Shown here: piece by piece, positions 38,001 through 50,261 of the stretch
Position numbering within the stretch: position 1 is the first letter of the stretch
How the letters are laid out: each line of letters starts with the position of its first letter
DNA from: Dicaeum eximium
Taxonomy: Eukaryota > Chordata > Aves > Passeriformes > Dicaeidae
DNA length: 64,000 bases
Direction of reading: 5' to 3'
Assembly (NCBI GenBank): GCA_013396995.1
Contig: VWZP01002584.1
Coordinates: 1,186,990 to 1,250,989, forward strand
Notes under the pieces: model-generated
The model's database searches: none
What the model was told of the DNA's origin: nothing
What the model saw: the letters and a program-made list of their open reading frames with translations, nothing else
Translations under genes and position numbers: made by a program

Positions 38001-40059
38001 TGCTGTGCAAATCCAAAAAACTCAGAAGCCGTAAAAAACCCCCCAAAAGATGTATTTCAAAGCCATCTTCCCCACAAAAGGCCTAATACACCACAGTACA
38101 CATGAAGAGTGGGTCTACTTGACTCAGAAACTCTGAACCAAACCCAATTTTGTTATAGATGTAGTTAATCTTTAATTCCGAACATTATCGAATATAGTTC
38201 AATACAACACTGCTCTGCATCACTATCAGAAATTAATGCAGGCATACAACTACCCCATACTGCTCATTCTTTTACCACATGTTTATCACTGTGGGCCACC
38301 ATTTCCTCAAAATCAAAGATGGAGGCTTCAGTATTGACAAGACAGAGGTGATCATTGATCAAATCATGATTTTACAACTAGTATGCTCACCCTCTGAGAT
38401 CTTGCAGCACTGTCTAAAGTATGTTTTGCATTTAATATTTTTAAATTCATTTGTTCAAAAGCATCATGCAACAGAGAGTAAAAATTTGGGTAACATATTT
38501 TTCAAACTGGAAGACACAAACTGAATCCCAAGTTTACTCCCCATTATTTGAAATCACTCTAAGAGAATCCCACCATACTAGTTGGGTTTTCTCAGCAAGA
38601 ACATATCCTGACCTGAGCCACAAAAGAAAATAATTTTGTATTGAAAATAGGAAGGGAAGGGGCAATTAAAACCAAACAAGTTTTTACCATCTCTTGTTGG
38701 GTTTTATTTTATTCTCATTTTATGATTTCTTGTGGAATCATATTACTAAGGGAATGCTTTGCATATGAGCTAAACCACGAGAAAACATCTGGATGTTACA
38801 TTCCACCTAATAGCATTTGCAGAAATGGGCTGCTGGGTTGAATCTCCCTCATGGTGAGACTCTCCATTTTATTTTATTATATGGGGTCCTATATAAAAAT
38901 GCCTGGGCAAACAGCACTCACATATGAGTTGAAGGATATACAAGAAGGTAGCAACTTTTCTCCTTTTATATGTTTGTATTATAGTGGAAAAAAAATAGAT
39001 CCACAACACATTTAGTGTACTGTAGTGCACCTCAAGAGAGGTGAAAAATATCAGGGAAGTTCTAGTATCAAGTACTTTTGCTCAGCCCTTTGACTTCCAT
39101 GTGACTCACTAACTCTGCAGAGCAAAAAAAAAAAAGAATCCTTATAGACTACATACCATACACAACATAATCCTTCAAAACATGGAATCAAGACAGGAAA
39201 ATGAGAAGGTGTCCAGTTAGTTACAGTTTCTCACTCAGACTGCTGCAAATATTTGGTCAATTTTTATGCCATTATGGTTGTTCTACCAGAAAACAATGAA
39301 AATTTATGATTTCCTAAAAATTAGCTACCCCTTAAGCTTTCAGGTACACAGTGTGTTTCTGAAAATTACTCTCATATCAAAATTTACAGTCTCTTTTTAG
39401 AGATATTTTTCAATACAAATACTAGAAGCAATATAATGCTTTGATGGATTACTAACACTCATCTGTTTGGGGTTTTTTAATTATTATTGAGTTTGCATCA
39501 ACCATCATACACACACATTTCCATGCTGAAAACCCAGATACTTCAGAAAAGTAAATCAGGGAATGGGGAGTACAGCTGCTACAAGTGAAAAAACAGAAAT
39601 AATGTCATTTGGGCTTGACAGCAGCTTCCTCCCTTACAGACCTCAAAGCATTTGATTTTGATGCTCCTGCTGGAACATAACCAAGTGACTAACCATCACC
39701 TTTTCAGCCACAGACTGAAAAGGATTGGGAGATCAGGGATCACAAGGAAACCAAACACAAACCCACAGCACATTATAAAATAATTTCTATCAGTCATCCG
39801 AATACTGAAGGATAACATGGAAGCACTGAGAGGTTAAGGACACAATATGTGAATTAGGCTATCTATATGCCCTCACATTTAGCTGCAAATATGATTTTCA
39901 AAGCCATCACTCCAACCTTTCCTTTTTGTTGCTGTTTATATTGCTGGTGGACATGCAGATCTTTACTACAGTCAAGTGGCACACCTGAACAGAGAAACAC
40001 AGCATTTCTCAAAGCTTGAGAAAAAACAAAACAAAACAACCCCCCCCTCAAAAAAAAAA
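35061..40059. other. AT-rich non-coding DNA, no gene seen
   Basis: No frame exceeds 88 codons. A T/G-rich low-complexity tract lies at 35926-36010. Short runs of G followed by T (for example near 37980 and 39470) are common. The run at 40021-40059 is A/C-rich with a C8 block. No RNA gene or transposon was recognised. Confidence 0.7.
35926..36010. repeat. T/G-rich low-complexity tract
   Basis: About 85 bp rich in T and G on the plus strand (GGTTTG, GTGTTTTTT, TTGTTGG units). It is the complement-type counterpart of the A/C-rich tracts elsewhere and the only clear one in this orientation. Confidence 0.7.
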
Positions 40060-40087
40060 AAGAAAGTAAGATATTTCAATATTAAAA
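40060..40087 (+). repeat. 28-bp direct repeat, left copy
   Basis: This copy is identical, base for base, to 40694-40721. It starts AAGAAAGTAAG and ends AATATTAAAA. The A run and A/C-rich tract at 40021-40059 lie immediately to its left. See 40088-40693 for the bracketed block. Confidence 0.97.
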
Positions 40088-40693
40088 AGCTGAGTTGCAT
40101 GTAAGAACCTGGATGAGAGTTTTAGGTATACGTGTGTGAAGAGCAATAGAGCAATTCCTACACTCAGGGTACAAACAGGTGATCACAAGAAAGAGCTACC
40201 ATGGCTTCACGCCGTGTTTGTCAGCTGAGCAGTAATACCTGAGCACACACAAACTCCCAGCCTGCTCCAGGCACAAAGGCTGCTGTTCCCACCACAGGAC
40301 GTGCAGCAGCAGGTCTGCACTCAGCCTGACACAAGGCTCACTCCTGACCTCTCGGTGAGGAATGATCCCTCATGGACATGAAACACCGTGTTAGGGCTTG
40401 TGCCTTCCGGGCGGGCGCACTTGAGTACATCCCCTTGATCTTTGAGGTACCTAACTGATTTCTGCAAGAAGAAGCAAAACAAAATCACATCAGAAGTGTC
40501 TCAACCCTGCCGTTTGGCAACAAAGGGGTCAATTTGCCCTGAAAACAGAGTACCAATACATTTCTCTCTGAACTGGCCTCTTCAACATCAAGTAAACAAG
40601 AACTTAACACTTGGCTGTATGAATAACATCACAAGGAAGAAGAGAGCTGTTGAAAATGAGATGTTTTACTTTGGGTGCTCCTGACTTCTTTAT
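40088..40693. other. 606-bp block bracketed by a 28-bp direct repeat
   Basis: The block differs from its surroundings: by hand count, 40201-40440 is about 57% GC, with CpGs near 40210-40213, 40300, 40353, 40387 and 40408-40416. It has no TG...CA ends, no terminal inverted repeats and no poly-A next to the right copy, so it is not a standard LTR element, DNA transposon or LINE-driven retrocopy. A frame at 40442-40684 (80 codons, plus) is unrecognisable. Possible origins are an insertion with a long target-site duplication, a duplication of the 28-bp segment with filler DNA, or an assembly join. Confidence 0.6.
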
Positions 40694-40721
40694 AAGAAAG
40701 TAAGATATTTCAATATTAAAA
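40694..40721 (+). repeat. 28-bp direct repeat, right copy
   Basis: Identical to 40060-40087, 634 bp away. The match ends sharply on both sides: the next bases differ (T versus A on the left, C versus A on the right). Twenty-eight identical bases are not expected by chance at this spacing, even in AT-rich DNA. Confidence 0.97.
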
Positions 40722-43700
40722 CTACTTCATGTGTGAACGCTAGTGTTTAGTTATTGCTTTTATTTCAGTAAACAAAAGAAGTGATGCTCGATCTTTTTCT
40801 TCTTATTTGCCCTCAGATTAATTGTTAAGAGTTCAGTTGCAAATACTGTACACGAACTTGGGAACTTCTGACACAGATTGAGTAATTTTTTCTTTTTTTA
40901 GGAAATGAAAGAGCATTGATAAAATTCACTTATACATTCCACTTGCATAAAGTAATGTCATCAATAATACATGCCCAGAGACTTTTGGGTTTCTATTTTG
41001 TGCAGTATGAATAACCCCTTCTTGTATATTTATTATAATCAGGATATTTTAAACCAGAAACTTTTCACAGCTCCATTGCCAATGACAAAGTAAAAACTTT
41101 TTCTGAAGGGGGTGATGGGGAATACCAATATTGGAAAAAGCAAGTGAAACCAAGTGTAAGGTTTTCATTATTAAAAATGGCTATCAGAGCTTTGTCAGGT
41201 AGGAGCAACATGAGTTTAGGCTGTATGAAAAACCCTAGAGGGAGACAGAGGGGTCTGGGATCGCAGCAGGGGAAGGCAGCTGATCTTGGCTGCCTGGCAC
41301 CTGGAGAGAAGCACTGGATTGCAGGTGTTCCAGAAGCAGGCAGCAAATCTGGATGCCCATCAAGTCCCACTGTCCAGACAAGTCAACTAAAACAAGTTTG
41401 GTGAGCCAGTGAGCATGACAAACAGCAAAGCTCTCTAAGATGACTTGATCTTGTACTACAGCAAATCTGTTTGGTTTTTTCCCTCCTTCCCACTTGACCT
41501 TTTGTATTTCTTCTCAGAGGCCTTCTGCTGGTACAGATTGCTCCCAGGGCCCTGCCCATCCCTGCTCCCCCAACCAAAAAAAAAAACAAAAAAACCAGCA
41601 TCATGAGAATTTAGACTTAATCTTCAAAGAAAAACTAACAGCATTAACAACAACACCTGCCCTTCTCAGAGGTGAAGCTACGTGGAGCTCTGAGCCTTCC
41701 AGCCCTGCAGCAGCTCTCAAGCAGCACAGACCTGGTCTGTTCAGTACTTTGGTACATGCTGAGCCCTGTTTGAACAACAGCTCCCAGAAAAGTACCTGTC
41801 TTTCACTGCAGAACTGGCAGGGTTGGGAGTCTTCCACCTCCTTGACACAGAGAAGGGAAATACCATCATACGTCAGGAATAAATACGCACATTTGAAATG
41901 TACAGCTGCTCACCACACCACTGTTGGGATTGTACCTGTCCAACACTCGTTTCTTGGTGTAAACAGAGAACAAGTTAAGCTGGATCCTAAGCTTGTTGGC
42001 CTTAGTAGTTTTGCAAAGCTTACAGCTGCCACACAGCTTCATTTGAGTTTCTAACTTCATATAGCTCATTAGCGCTAATATTTGTTTAAAATACTTTATT
42101 GAAAGCAGATTTCCTTAAAGATGTTTACAGTCAAGTTTATTTTCAATGCACAGTATTAACTTATTGTTGATTATTTAGATGTTAGTCATGAAATTTGTCC
42201 TAAGCCCTTTATCTACTGGACAACTGTCTAAAGTTTGAGGTAAACAGAATCTGAAAGTTTCAGCATGTTTGCCTGGGGAGAAGAGCATGGAGAAATTACT
42301 TCTAGCACATAGACCATACAATGTGCTTCAAGCATCCATAAATAATGGCTTGAAGTACTTTAATTATCATGTATGATTCTTAATATTGCTGATTTCTTGG
42401 TGCCTTCTTCAGTCTTCTGCTTTGTAAGACAAGTACCCTTTCTTCCAGTCTAAACCCCGCTCACTAGCACTGGGACCAATATTTGGCCATTAAGTTCTCA
42501 AAGATTAGAAATACTTCATGAGTGAATTTCCCTTCAAGAAAGAAAGAGCCCTCAATCAATAACAAACCTGGAAGGAGTTACGTAGCAGGCCTGTGTGTTA
42601 ACCAGAAACAGACACCAGAAGTCTTACAACTGCTTGTATACATGGGATTACTTTATGAGCAGCAGTAATTTTTATTCACAGAGGTTACTTCCCAATAGAC
42701 AAATGAATTAAAGAAAAGTGCATTCTATTCATGACTCTTCCACTATTGAATTCAAGAAATTCCATCTTTATCTGCTGAAATACTTCCAAAATAATAATAA
42801 CAAAAAAACCCCAAACAGTACTAACTTCCAAACCTCAAAAATTTTCTTTTTCCTAATGTCCTGACCCCATAAGGAGGCTGATTTAATGTAAACTAAATAC
42901 ATAAGTAATAACTATAATAACTCTTCCACCATCAAGTAATGTTAAAAAAAAAACAGGAATTAAATAATTTCATTTGATTGTTTTCATGAGAACCTAACAT
43001 TTGTATCATGGGAAAACCAAACCATAAATGCACACTGGGAAGTATTTCCAAAGTCAGTGATAGTATAACCTAAACAACAGCGCACAATTATTTAGAGCTG
43101 TCTTTAAGCCCCAAGAGGGAAGTTATTTAAACATAATTTTTCCTCAGTGCACCTTCTGGATCTTTTGCTCAGTAAAATAAAAAGAAAAAAAGTTCTTATT
43201 ACCTGTTTGTTCCTACAACATTACTCACATTCTTTACAGAAGAATGATTTGGGATACACTTACTGTAATATTTCTAATGCTGTTAAAAGTCTTTGACATT
43301 TGGGGAGCTTATTTGAGTAGGTTTTTCGGGTTTTTAAAATTTGTATGTTGTTCCTAAAAAAAAAAAATTAAGCAGGGAAGTTTTATAATGAATATTTTTT
43401 CAGTCAAAAAATATAGTTTCACCTTCAAAATCTATATCTGATAAGAATCAAGTAATAAAAACTTGGCTTTTTAGGAGAATTTTTTTGTATGTCTCCTTTA
43501 GCATACATCCACAGTCATGTGCATATTGACTAGGTTTTAGCACCGTCTTTATCATGGAGTAACACTTTCTACAGATGTAAAAGATTATTTTATACATATT
43601 TTATCATGTTCCAATTTCCTATACAGAAAAATAAAACCAATACACACTATATAGTTTTCTCAGGTTTAAAATGTTCTTTATTACAGACAGAAGATGATGA

Positions 43701-44368
43701 CCAGCAGAGATAAGGATGGAGCATTTCTACATTTGGCAAGCAGCAAGAATATTCAGTCTCTAGGTGTTTCATTACTGTTGTCAATAATATCTGAGGAAAG
43801 CATGAAAGGTAGAACAGAAGAAAACACAAAAAAAGCAAGACAAAGGTGCTCATTATGATCACTAATTTTTGCTACTTTTCTACACATTGGAAACTGCACA
43901 AGCAAATGTATACGAGGGCCAGAAAGGGATTAAAAAAAAAAAAATCATGCCTAGGTCAGTGGGATATGGGCACCCTCAGTACTGTACAGCTTGAAGCTGT
44001 TCAAGGCACCTCAGCTTGGCAGCTCCTCTGCTCCTGGGAAGTTGAAAAGCCGCGATTGCCTCTGAAGCCACAGATAATTGCTTGAATACACAGATGGGGA
44101 GTTGCATCTTACAGATATTTCCTCCTGGAGAACTACTACAGCCAACTGAGATGTTAACCTGGTGCTCAAAATGGCCAGACACCCAAAACAGTGTGCTGTT
44201 TGGTTTCTCAAAAGGGAACACATTTTTTGGAATGTTCCAAGAGTCTCTTCCAAAGTTTGTCCCACGGTTTTAGTCCCAAAGTCCATTTTCCACTCATAAT
44301 ATGAAGAACATTCCCCCACAGGTTAACAGGAGCTCTCTTCTGACCAGCTGCACACAGGCTGAATGAAA
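40722..44368. other. AT-rich DNA with one GC-richer part, no gene seen
   Basis: The stretch 41200-41850 is somewhat GC-richer and carries overlapping frames on both strands (41065-41370 -, 41144-41404 +, 41494-42054 +, 41601-41837 -). The longest, 41494-42054 (186 codons), starts at TTG, contains a Lys/Gln run from an A-rich tract and resembles no known protein. The rest is ordinary AT-rich sequence. Confidence 0.65.
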
Positions 44369-44391
44369 TTTTTTTTTTTTTTTTTTTTTTT
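44369..44391. repeat. Poly-T homopolymer, 23 nt
   Basis: An uninterrupted run of 23 T. No recognisable minus-strand retrocopy lies to its right. Confidence 0.95.
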
Positions 44392-44808
44392 GCATAATGC
44401 CTAATCTAAAACATACTTTCACATCAAGTCATGAGCTGGACTCTGTGTAACCTGTACTTTCCTAAACCAGATTATAAACCACTTTCTGCACCTATATTCT
44501 ATGTCACTTGGTATCAGCCTGTGGCTAAGAAACTTTCCTGATCCTTCCCTGCAAAGCAAGACATTTTAATGAACTGATATCTCATCATCTCTAAAGGGGA
44601 ATATCAGAAGCTGTCTTAAGCTCTGTCTTCTTGGCTATAAGACTGCTTTTTAAGCTTGAAAACTTGGCTTCATTAAGTACAGTCCAACACTCTTAACTTT
44701 CTACCTAGTTCCTTTAAGAGACTTCGATGAAAATAAGTAAATAAATGAAGACACAATTTGCAGCAAAACTTACACAATTCATACAAAAATTTCCCTTTGT
44801 GTACAACT

Positions 44809-44875
44809 TCACAGGGGAAGCCCTTACTTACATATTGTTTGCAAATAACTTAAAATTGAAATATTTCCCCTGTGA
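44809..44875. repeat. 11-bp inverted repeat, 45-nt loop
   Basis: TCACAGGGGAA (44809-44819) and TTCCCCTGTGA (44865-44875) are exact reverse complements. The loop shows no further strong pairing. It is a possible fold-back but could be coincidental. Confidence 0.85.
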
Positions 44876-46017
44876 GGGCTAATTGATTATTTGAGCAACT
44901 AACTGTGCACATGACAGGAAAAGGCTGCTTTATTTAAAATTAGTAGGCTTAGCCAAGATCCTTCAAATACTATGAGTGTGCTTCTAATAGAAAACACAAA
45001 AATAATTTTAGTTTTAGACTCTGCCCTCATGTAGACTCAGTTGCAGTAAGCATTCATCAATAAAACACACTGCAGAACCTATTGTTTTCTACAGTTTAGA
45101 GTCCCTTTATTTTCCATAGAGAAAATGAACTGTCGTAATGGGGACAAACAAGACCTCCTATAAAGCAGAAAGCCAGGCACTAGGCATAGAGTTGTTCAGT
45201 AAATATCATTAAATCCAGAGGCTTATATCAAACACCTATCAACTATAAGTGCAGGAAACAATCTGTTAACGTTTGAAAAAAAAAAAAAGCAACCCTGAAG
45301 AACTCTGCAAAGGTACAGTAAAAACTGTTTTGCTCATTGTACATGATGAGAAAAGCCTAATTCACTTGAGGTTCAGGCTGAAAAAAAGATGGTTTTTTTT
45401 GTCCTTTGGTGGACAAAGGACACTTTGCAAAACTCTTTACAAAACTTGTGAAGATGGTGCTCCTGGGCTTCCTCTGTAATCAGGAGAGAACCAACCCTAA
45501 TCGTGTCCTGGAGAGCTTCTCTCCAGCTGCTTTGAAAGAGATGGATCCTGCCCTTAGTGGCCATTAAGCACGAGCACCTCCTCGAGTGGAATGACCTCCT
45601 GGACCTGGAGCAGCCTGACCTCCTGTTGAGAGCAGCAGGACCTGCACCATGTGGGGCACAAAGAACGTACCAAACTCCTAACTCTACTCCAAAATCAAAA
45701 GCAAGGCTGAAGTTGGTGATTAAAGCCAAGGGTGATGTACGAGGAGGAGTCGGCACCTCAGGTCTCAGGTCGTAGTTACCACAGTAATATAAATTGCTGA
45801 TAGATACTGCAGTAGTCCTGTAAATTATTTTCCCTGCTAGGAACAAGAATTCAGGCACATGAAACCTGTTCTGTGATATAAAAAAAAAAGTCTTCCTTAT
45901 TATACAATATTTGAATGGAAAGGCAGTAATGTAACATGCAATTCCACATGACATGATTTACTGTCCTGCCATGCAAAAATCTCCATTACCAGCACCACAT
46001 GGAAGACCATCAGAGCC

Positions 46018-46034
46018 TTTTTTTTTTTTTTTTT
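46018..46034. repeat. Poly-T homopolymer, 17 nt
   Basis: An uninterrupted run of 17 T. No retrocopy was recognised to its right. Confidence 0.95.
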
Positions 46035-46977
46035 ATTTTATGTATCAGCCATCACCATGGGGATTTCCAGGACAGGTTCTCAAATCCCAGTCTCTCTCTG
46101 TTGTTGGAGTTATTTCTGTGAGGACTGATGGCAGTACAGACTACATTTTGCTTTCTTTTCTACTATATAGACTACCTCCATCTGGTACAGAAATTAGAGT
46201 ATAAATGTTATTAACTGAAGTGCAGCAAGGTGACTGTGAACAAGACTCCAGTGGTTTAAGTATCAAAGTCTGCCACTGCTGAATGTGATCTGACCTATGA
46301 TAAAAGAGGCCTTGGTTCCTTCTGGGGTATGGAGTTCAGCAGTTTTTCATATCACAGTTTCTTCTCTTTCCCAGAGCACTGATTTTAAACAAAGGAAACA
46401 TTACAATCTGATATTGTGCTTATCACTCAGTAACATCCCTTTGATAAGCATTGTCTTTGAAAAGAATAACACCAAGTAAAAAGTTTAATATTATAGAATT
46501 TATAGTATTGTCTGGCTATAATACAACATTTTAAACCACAGAAGTAGAGTTTCAAAAGTAGGAAGGAATTATAGTTAGGCAAAGATCATAACTGTTTCAT
46601 TTTCCTTAAAATATACAAAGTTCAAGTAGAATTGAATTGAGAGCTATAAGAGAACTCTCAATGAAAACCAGCAAGAAACAAACAGAAACAAGAATATTAC
46701 TCTGCACATTCCACCTTGTTGTACAGATACCTATTAAAAAATCTCCATTGATGGCAGTTGTTACATAAAAGTAGTGCTACTTCAAGATGTCACAATTGGT
46801 TTTGCTGGAGTGCACTCTCACACTTTGGAAAATACATATCAAGACAATTTATCACTATGTTTTCCTATATTCCACTGTTCTAACAAAGTCTTCAGCATTT
46901 TGACTAAAAGAAACAGCAGGAATGAAAAATCCCAAACACTGCTGCATATAAATCTATGGAAAAATATATAACCTATT

Positions 46978-46994
46978 AAAAAAAAAAAAAAAAG
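46978..46994. repeat. Poly-A homopolymer, 17 nt
   Basis: An uninterrupted run of 17 A. The sequence to its left is ordinary AT-rich DNA without a recognised element. Confidence 0.95.
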
Positions 46995-48019
46995 TATATT
47001 CTGGAGTGATTTAGACATTCAGGGTCACATGGTAAAAATCCACAGCCATCCAGTGTTGGTGTCATTGAGCTTATCCAAATCAGCTTTGGAGAAAAACTAA
47101 AAGTCAAACAGGACTCCAAAAAAGCCTGTTTAAAAAAAGGAATGTCTACTGCATACATTATGGTAATCCTTCACTCAATGTGTGATTTTCTATTCTCCTA
47201 TCAGATGCAGAGATAATTATTTATTCAGACAAGGAACAATGCACAATTGCAAAAAAAGGCAAATATTTAAGTTCTCGGCCCCTTACATATAAACCTGCCT
47301 ATCAGGTTATATCCTTGATTTAGAACAAGATCAACTTGCTTTAGGTTCTGCTCAACCCACGCTAAAATTACTTGATAATAAGGCAGTAATTTGTTTGCCT
47401 GTTCAGCATTTTAAGAGAGATTAATCTGCTAGTGACATTTAATGGAAATTAAATCACAGGCATATTACAGGATAATTGGGAAGCATCAAAGGAATTGCTC
47501 AGCTATAGTCATGCACATCCTGTTCAAAATTACAGTACCAGAGACTTGTCATAGTTTCTTCAAATTGCTCTGTGAGGAGAATGCAGTAGAATTTAGTGCC
47601 TAAAGGTTATAACAGTAAGTGACTATTGAAGAGCAAAATACAGAGCACAGCTTGCAGCTGGCTGCTCCAGGAAACAGCAGGATAACAGCTGAGGAAGTGG
47701 GCAGTGTGTCCCTGCTCCTGCTGGACTGGGGTGGGGAGCACAGCCAGCTCCCAGCAGAGCCCAGGCCAGGCACATTCTGCATGGACACCACACTGCTGTT
47801 GAACCCTTGGTGTTTTCACTCTGTCTCACAAAGGACAGTCCAGTTTTTTGAGTTATCTCAGGGCTGCTTGACTAAAAAAAGTCTAACAGGCTTCTGCACA
47901 GTTGTTAACTCTTTCATAACAAGTCATCTTCCTCTGCAAACCCAAAATCTATGTGATATAGACTACTGATACTTTTATCTCCTTCTCATCTTCAGATAAA
48001 CAGACCCGTCTGAAATTTC

Positions 48020-48062
48020 AGTTGGAAGAGACACAAAAGACCACGTATTTAATTACCCACCT
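48020..48062 (-). mobile_element. Possible CR1 3'-end remnant
   Basis: The plus strand reads CAGTTGGAAGAGAC, then AAAAGACCAC, in the spacing of a minus-strand CR1 3' end (GTTGGAAGAGACC...AAGACCATC). About 40 bp can be aligned by eye, with several mismatches, and flanking CR1 sequence is not evident, so the call is tentative. Confidence 0.4.
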
Positions 48063-50260
48063 CCTGAAAATGATTTGCAGTCTTCTCAAAACACAGAAAC
48101 TTGATACAACCCTCTTTGATACCCTTGATTATTAACAGAGAGCAGTTCTCAATCCTGATTAAATAATGAAACAAATCTGAGACAAGTCCAAGACAAACTT
48201 AAAAACATAGTGAACCTCAGGTCCATGAAAATCTTCCAACAATCGTTTTGGCCCGACATTACACTCACACATAATTTTTTTAATACCTCTGAAATAATAA
48301 AAAAAAAAGATAATTAAAAAAAAAAAAAAACCCTAATTATTTTGAAGTAGAACTAGCTGACTCGCAGTCAAGAGAGAATGATAATAGCCTGAAGGGAGAA
48401 TGATGGTAAGCTGTACAAAATAAGGAATATTGCAAACTTTTTCATGCAAGTTTAATATTCGGGAGGAGAGAAGTGGGGCAGGTGGGGCAGAAGGCAGGAC
48501 TACTCTTCTGCATGTGTGAGGCCTGACTGAAGGCAGAGAGAGCTACTGCTTGGGTAGAGCCTCCTTTGATGGTGCTACCCAAGCAAGCCAGACTTGTGAC
48601 TCTTGGATAAAATGTATAAAACACAGATGAGTCTGCACAGCCCAGGTAGAACAGGTGGATGCAGTTCCTTGGGTTCTCTTGCAGGGTGCACTAGCAGTGA
48701 TTCTTTGCCTTTATGGCTCAGTATCTTTAGTTGTTATCCTGCTGTAAATAACAACTTGTCCCCCAAACCTGAATTCGGGCAAAATCTGAACTTCAGTAAG
48801 AATAACAAAAAACACAGCTAAGAAAATAACAAGAGATACCAGTGTATTTCATTTTAAACAGAATGAGATTTGGAAATTCCCTTCCATTCATTTGCCTTTT
48901 AGCAGCATAACACCAGGTACAAACTGGAGCAAGCACAGCAAGCCTTTCTTGGACCTCATCTCAATGCAAGCAGCACTTGTAGACGGCCATCAGCTCACAC
49001 ACCATGTGCGCAAGGAGGGTGATTACAGGTCAGGAATGCTGTGCATTGGTAAGATTGTGTGGGAAAACACATATGGCACCTGCTGACACCCTACAGGCAC
49101 TTTCCAATGCCTTACTCCTTCAGGAACACTACATAAACAAGTGAAATTCCTCATTCTGAGATTTACAGCTCACGGGCGGGCAGATTGCCGTGCCCACACG
49201 GTGCCTTGCTGAAGCCAGCGTGGCTCCATGCAGGTGCAGCTGTCCATATGCATGTAGTAAACTGCAGGCTCAGAGCTCATACTTACTCCTATAAAACAGA
49301 ACTAAAATCAAAGACACAAGAAAAAACTGCTCTACACTTTCCCTGCACTCTAAATAAATGAATTTTCTGGAGAGAAATAACAGAACCGAGGCTGGTTCAA
49401 TTTCTCTTTCTCTCTGGATAGATGCCTGAGGAAATGTCTCCCCAGAGTAGCTTGGAAAAGGCAGCAGCACATATTTTTGCTTGCAAACCAAGGATATTGG
49501 AGTAATGGTAATCTAGTCAGAGTAAACTATAAAGAAGTATGATTCACTACTGCTGAATCTATTTTGACTTCTTTATGTATACATGGATCCTTACAAAGAA
49601 AATATGTTGGCTGCAATATGCCTCGCTTTGTCAGGTCCTCCAAGTTTGGCTCGGGGAATGTGTGGGAGTGGCACAAAGCAGACAGCTGCTCCTATAATCT
49701 TTACTAACCTCCTGTTTCGTAACTGCTAGGTCATATTATACAGAAAGCACATTGTAAGTATTACCTTTCAAAGCAACTCTGCCTATACAGTTGTTGCTAT
49801 AAGGATACTCTATGCTGGCATACGGCACACAAAGCAGAGCTTCTGCAGTCTGAAGAAGAAAGGAAATGGGTCAGAACCTCTGTCTCATTTCACACTCTCA
49901 GAAAAGACAAATCCCATTTTAGCCACCTGAATTCTCAGTTCTGAGGCTGGGAGTCACAGACTGTAGACTCATTAGAACAAAGTGTTTCAGTATGCTGTTC
50001 ACTTTGAATGATGCCAGTTCATCACCTCAGCATTGATTCAGAAGCCCCTTCCCATGAGCCAGCAAAGACTCACAGAACTTATTTCATCAGTTTTCGCATT
50101 TAATTACTTAGTCTCATTTGCTGCTTTGCTGTTTGAGAAACCTCAGGAGACAGTAAAGCTTAGTGTCATGACAGAAGCCATTTTCAAAGCAAGATTATCT
50201 CCCCCCCTTTTTTTCCAATTGCATATAATTTCCAGTTTTTAAAAGGGGGAAAAAAAAAAA
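48063..50260. other. AT-rich non-coding DNA, no gene seen
   Basis: An A-rich stretch at 48298-48330 includes a 15-A run. A small CpG-containing patch lies at about 49172-49220 (GGGCGGGC and several CpGs), a motif that can bind Sp1-type factors, but no promoter context is evident. Frames are at most 73 codons. The stretch ends in an A run that abuts an ambiguous base. Confidence 0.65.
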
Positions 50261-50261
50261 N
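50261..50261. other. Ambiguous base (N)
   Basis: The only undetermined base in the window. It follows a run of 11 A (50250-50260), preceded by GGGGG, where polymerase and base-calling errors are common. It is a sequencing or polishing uncertainty, not biology. Confidence 0.98.

Larger units (their letters stand above)
44392..48019. other. AT-rich non-coding DNA with the longest frame in the window
   Basis: The minus-strand frame 45373-45954 (193 codons) is the longest in the window. It crosses a GC-richer patch (45480-45760), contains homopolymer-derived Phe and Lys runs, and overlaps an antisense frame (45557-45775). No domain was recognised, so it is not called a gene. Homopolymers of 17 nt lie at 46018-46034 (T) and 46978-46994 (A). 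The part 47190-47480 has the look of conserved non-coding DNA (several TAAT cores, few homopolymers). Confidence 0.65.

Noticed and set aside
40060..40721. Solo LTR or classical LINE retrocopy as explanation of the direct repeat
   Set aside because: The block has no TG...CA ends, a 28-bp duplication is too long for an LTR element, and no poly-A tail abuts the expected repeat copy.
41494..42054. 186-codon plus-strand frame
   Set aside because: It starts at TTG, contains a Lys/Gln stretch from an A-rich tract, overlaps an antisense frame and resembles no known protein. Local GC content explains the lack of stops.
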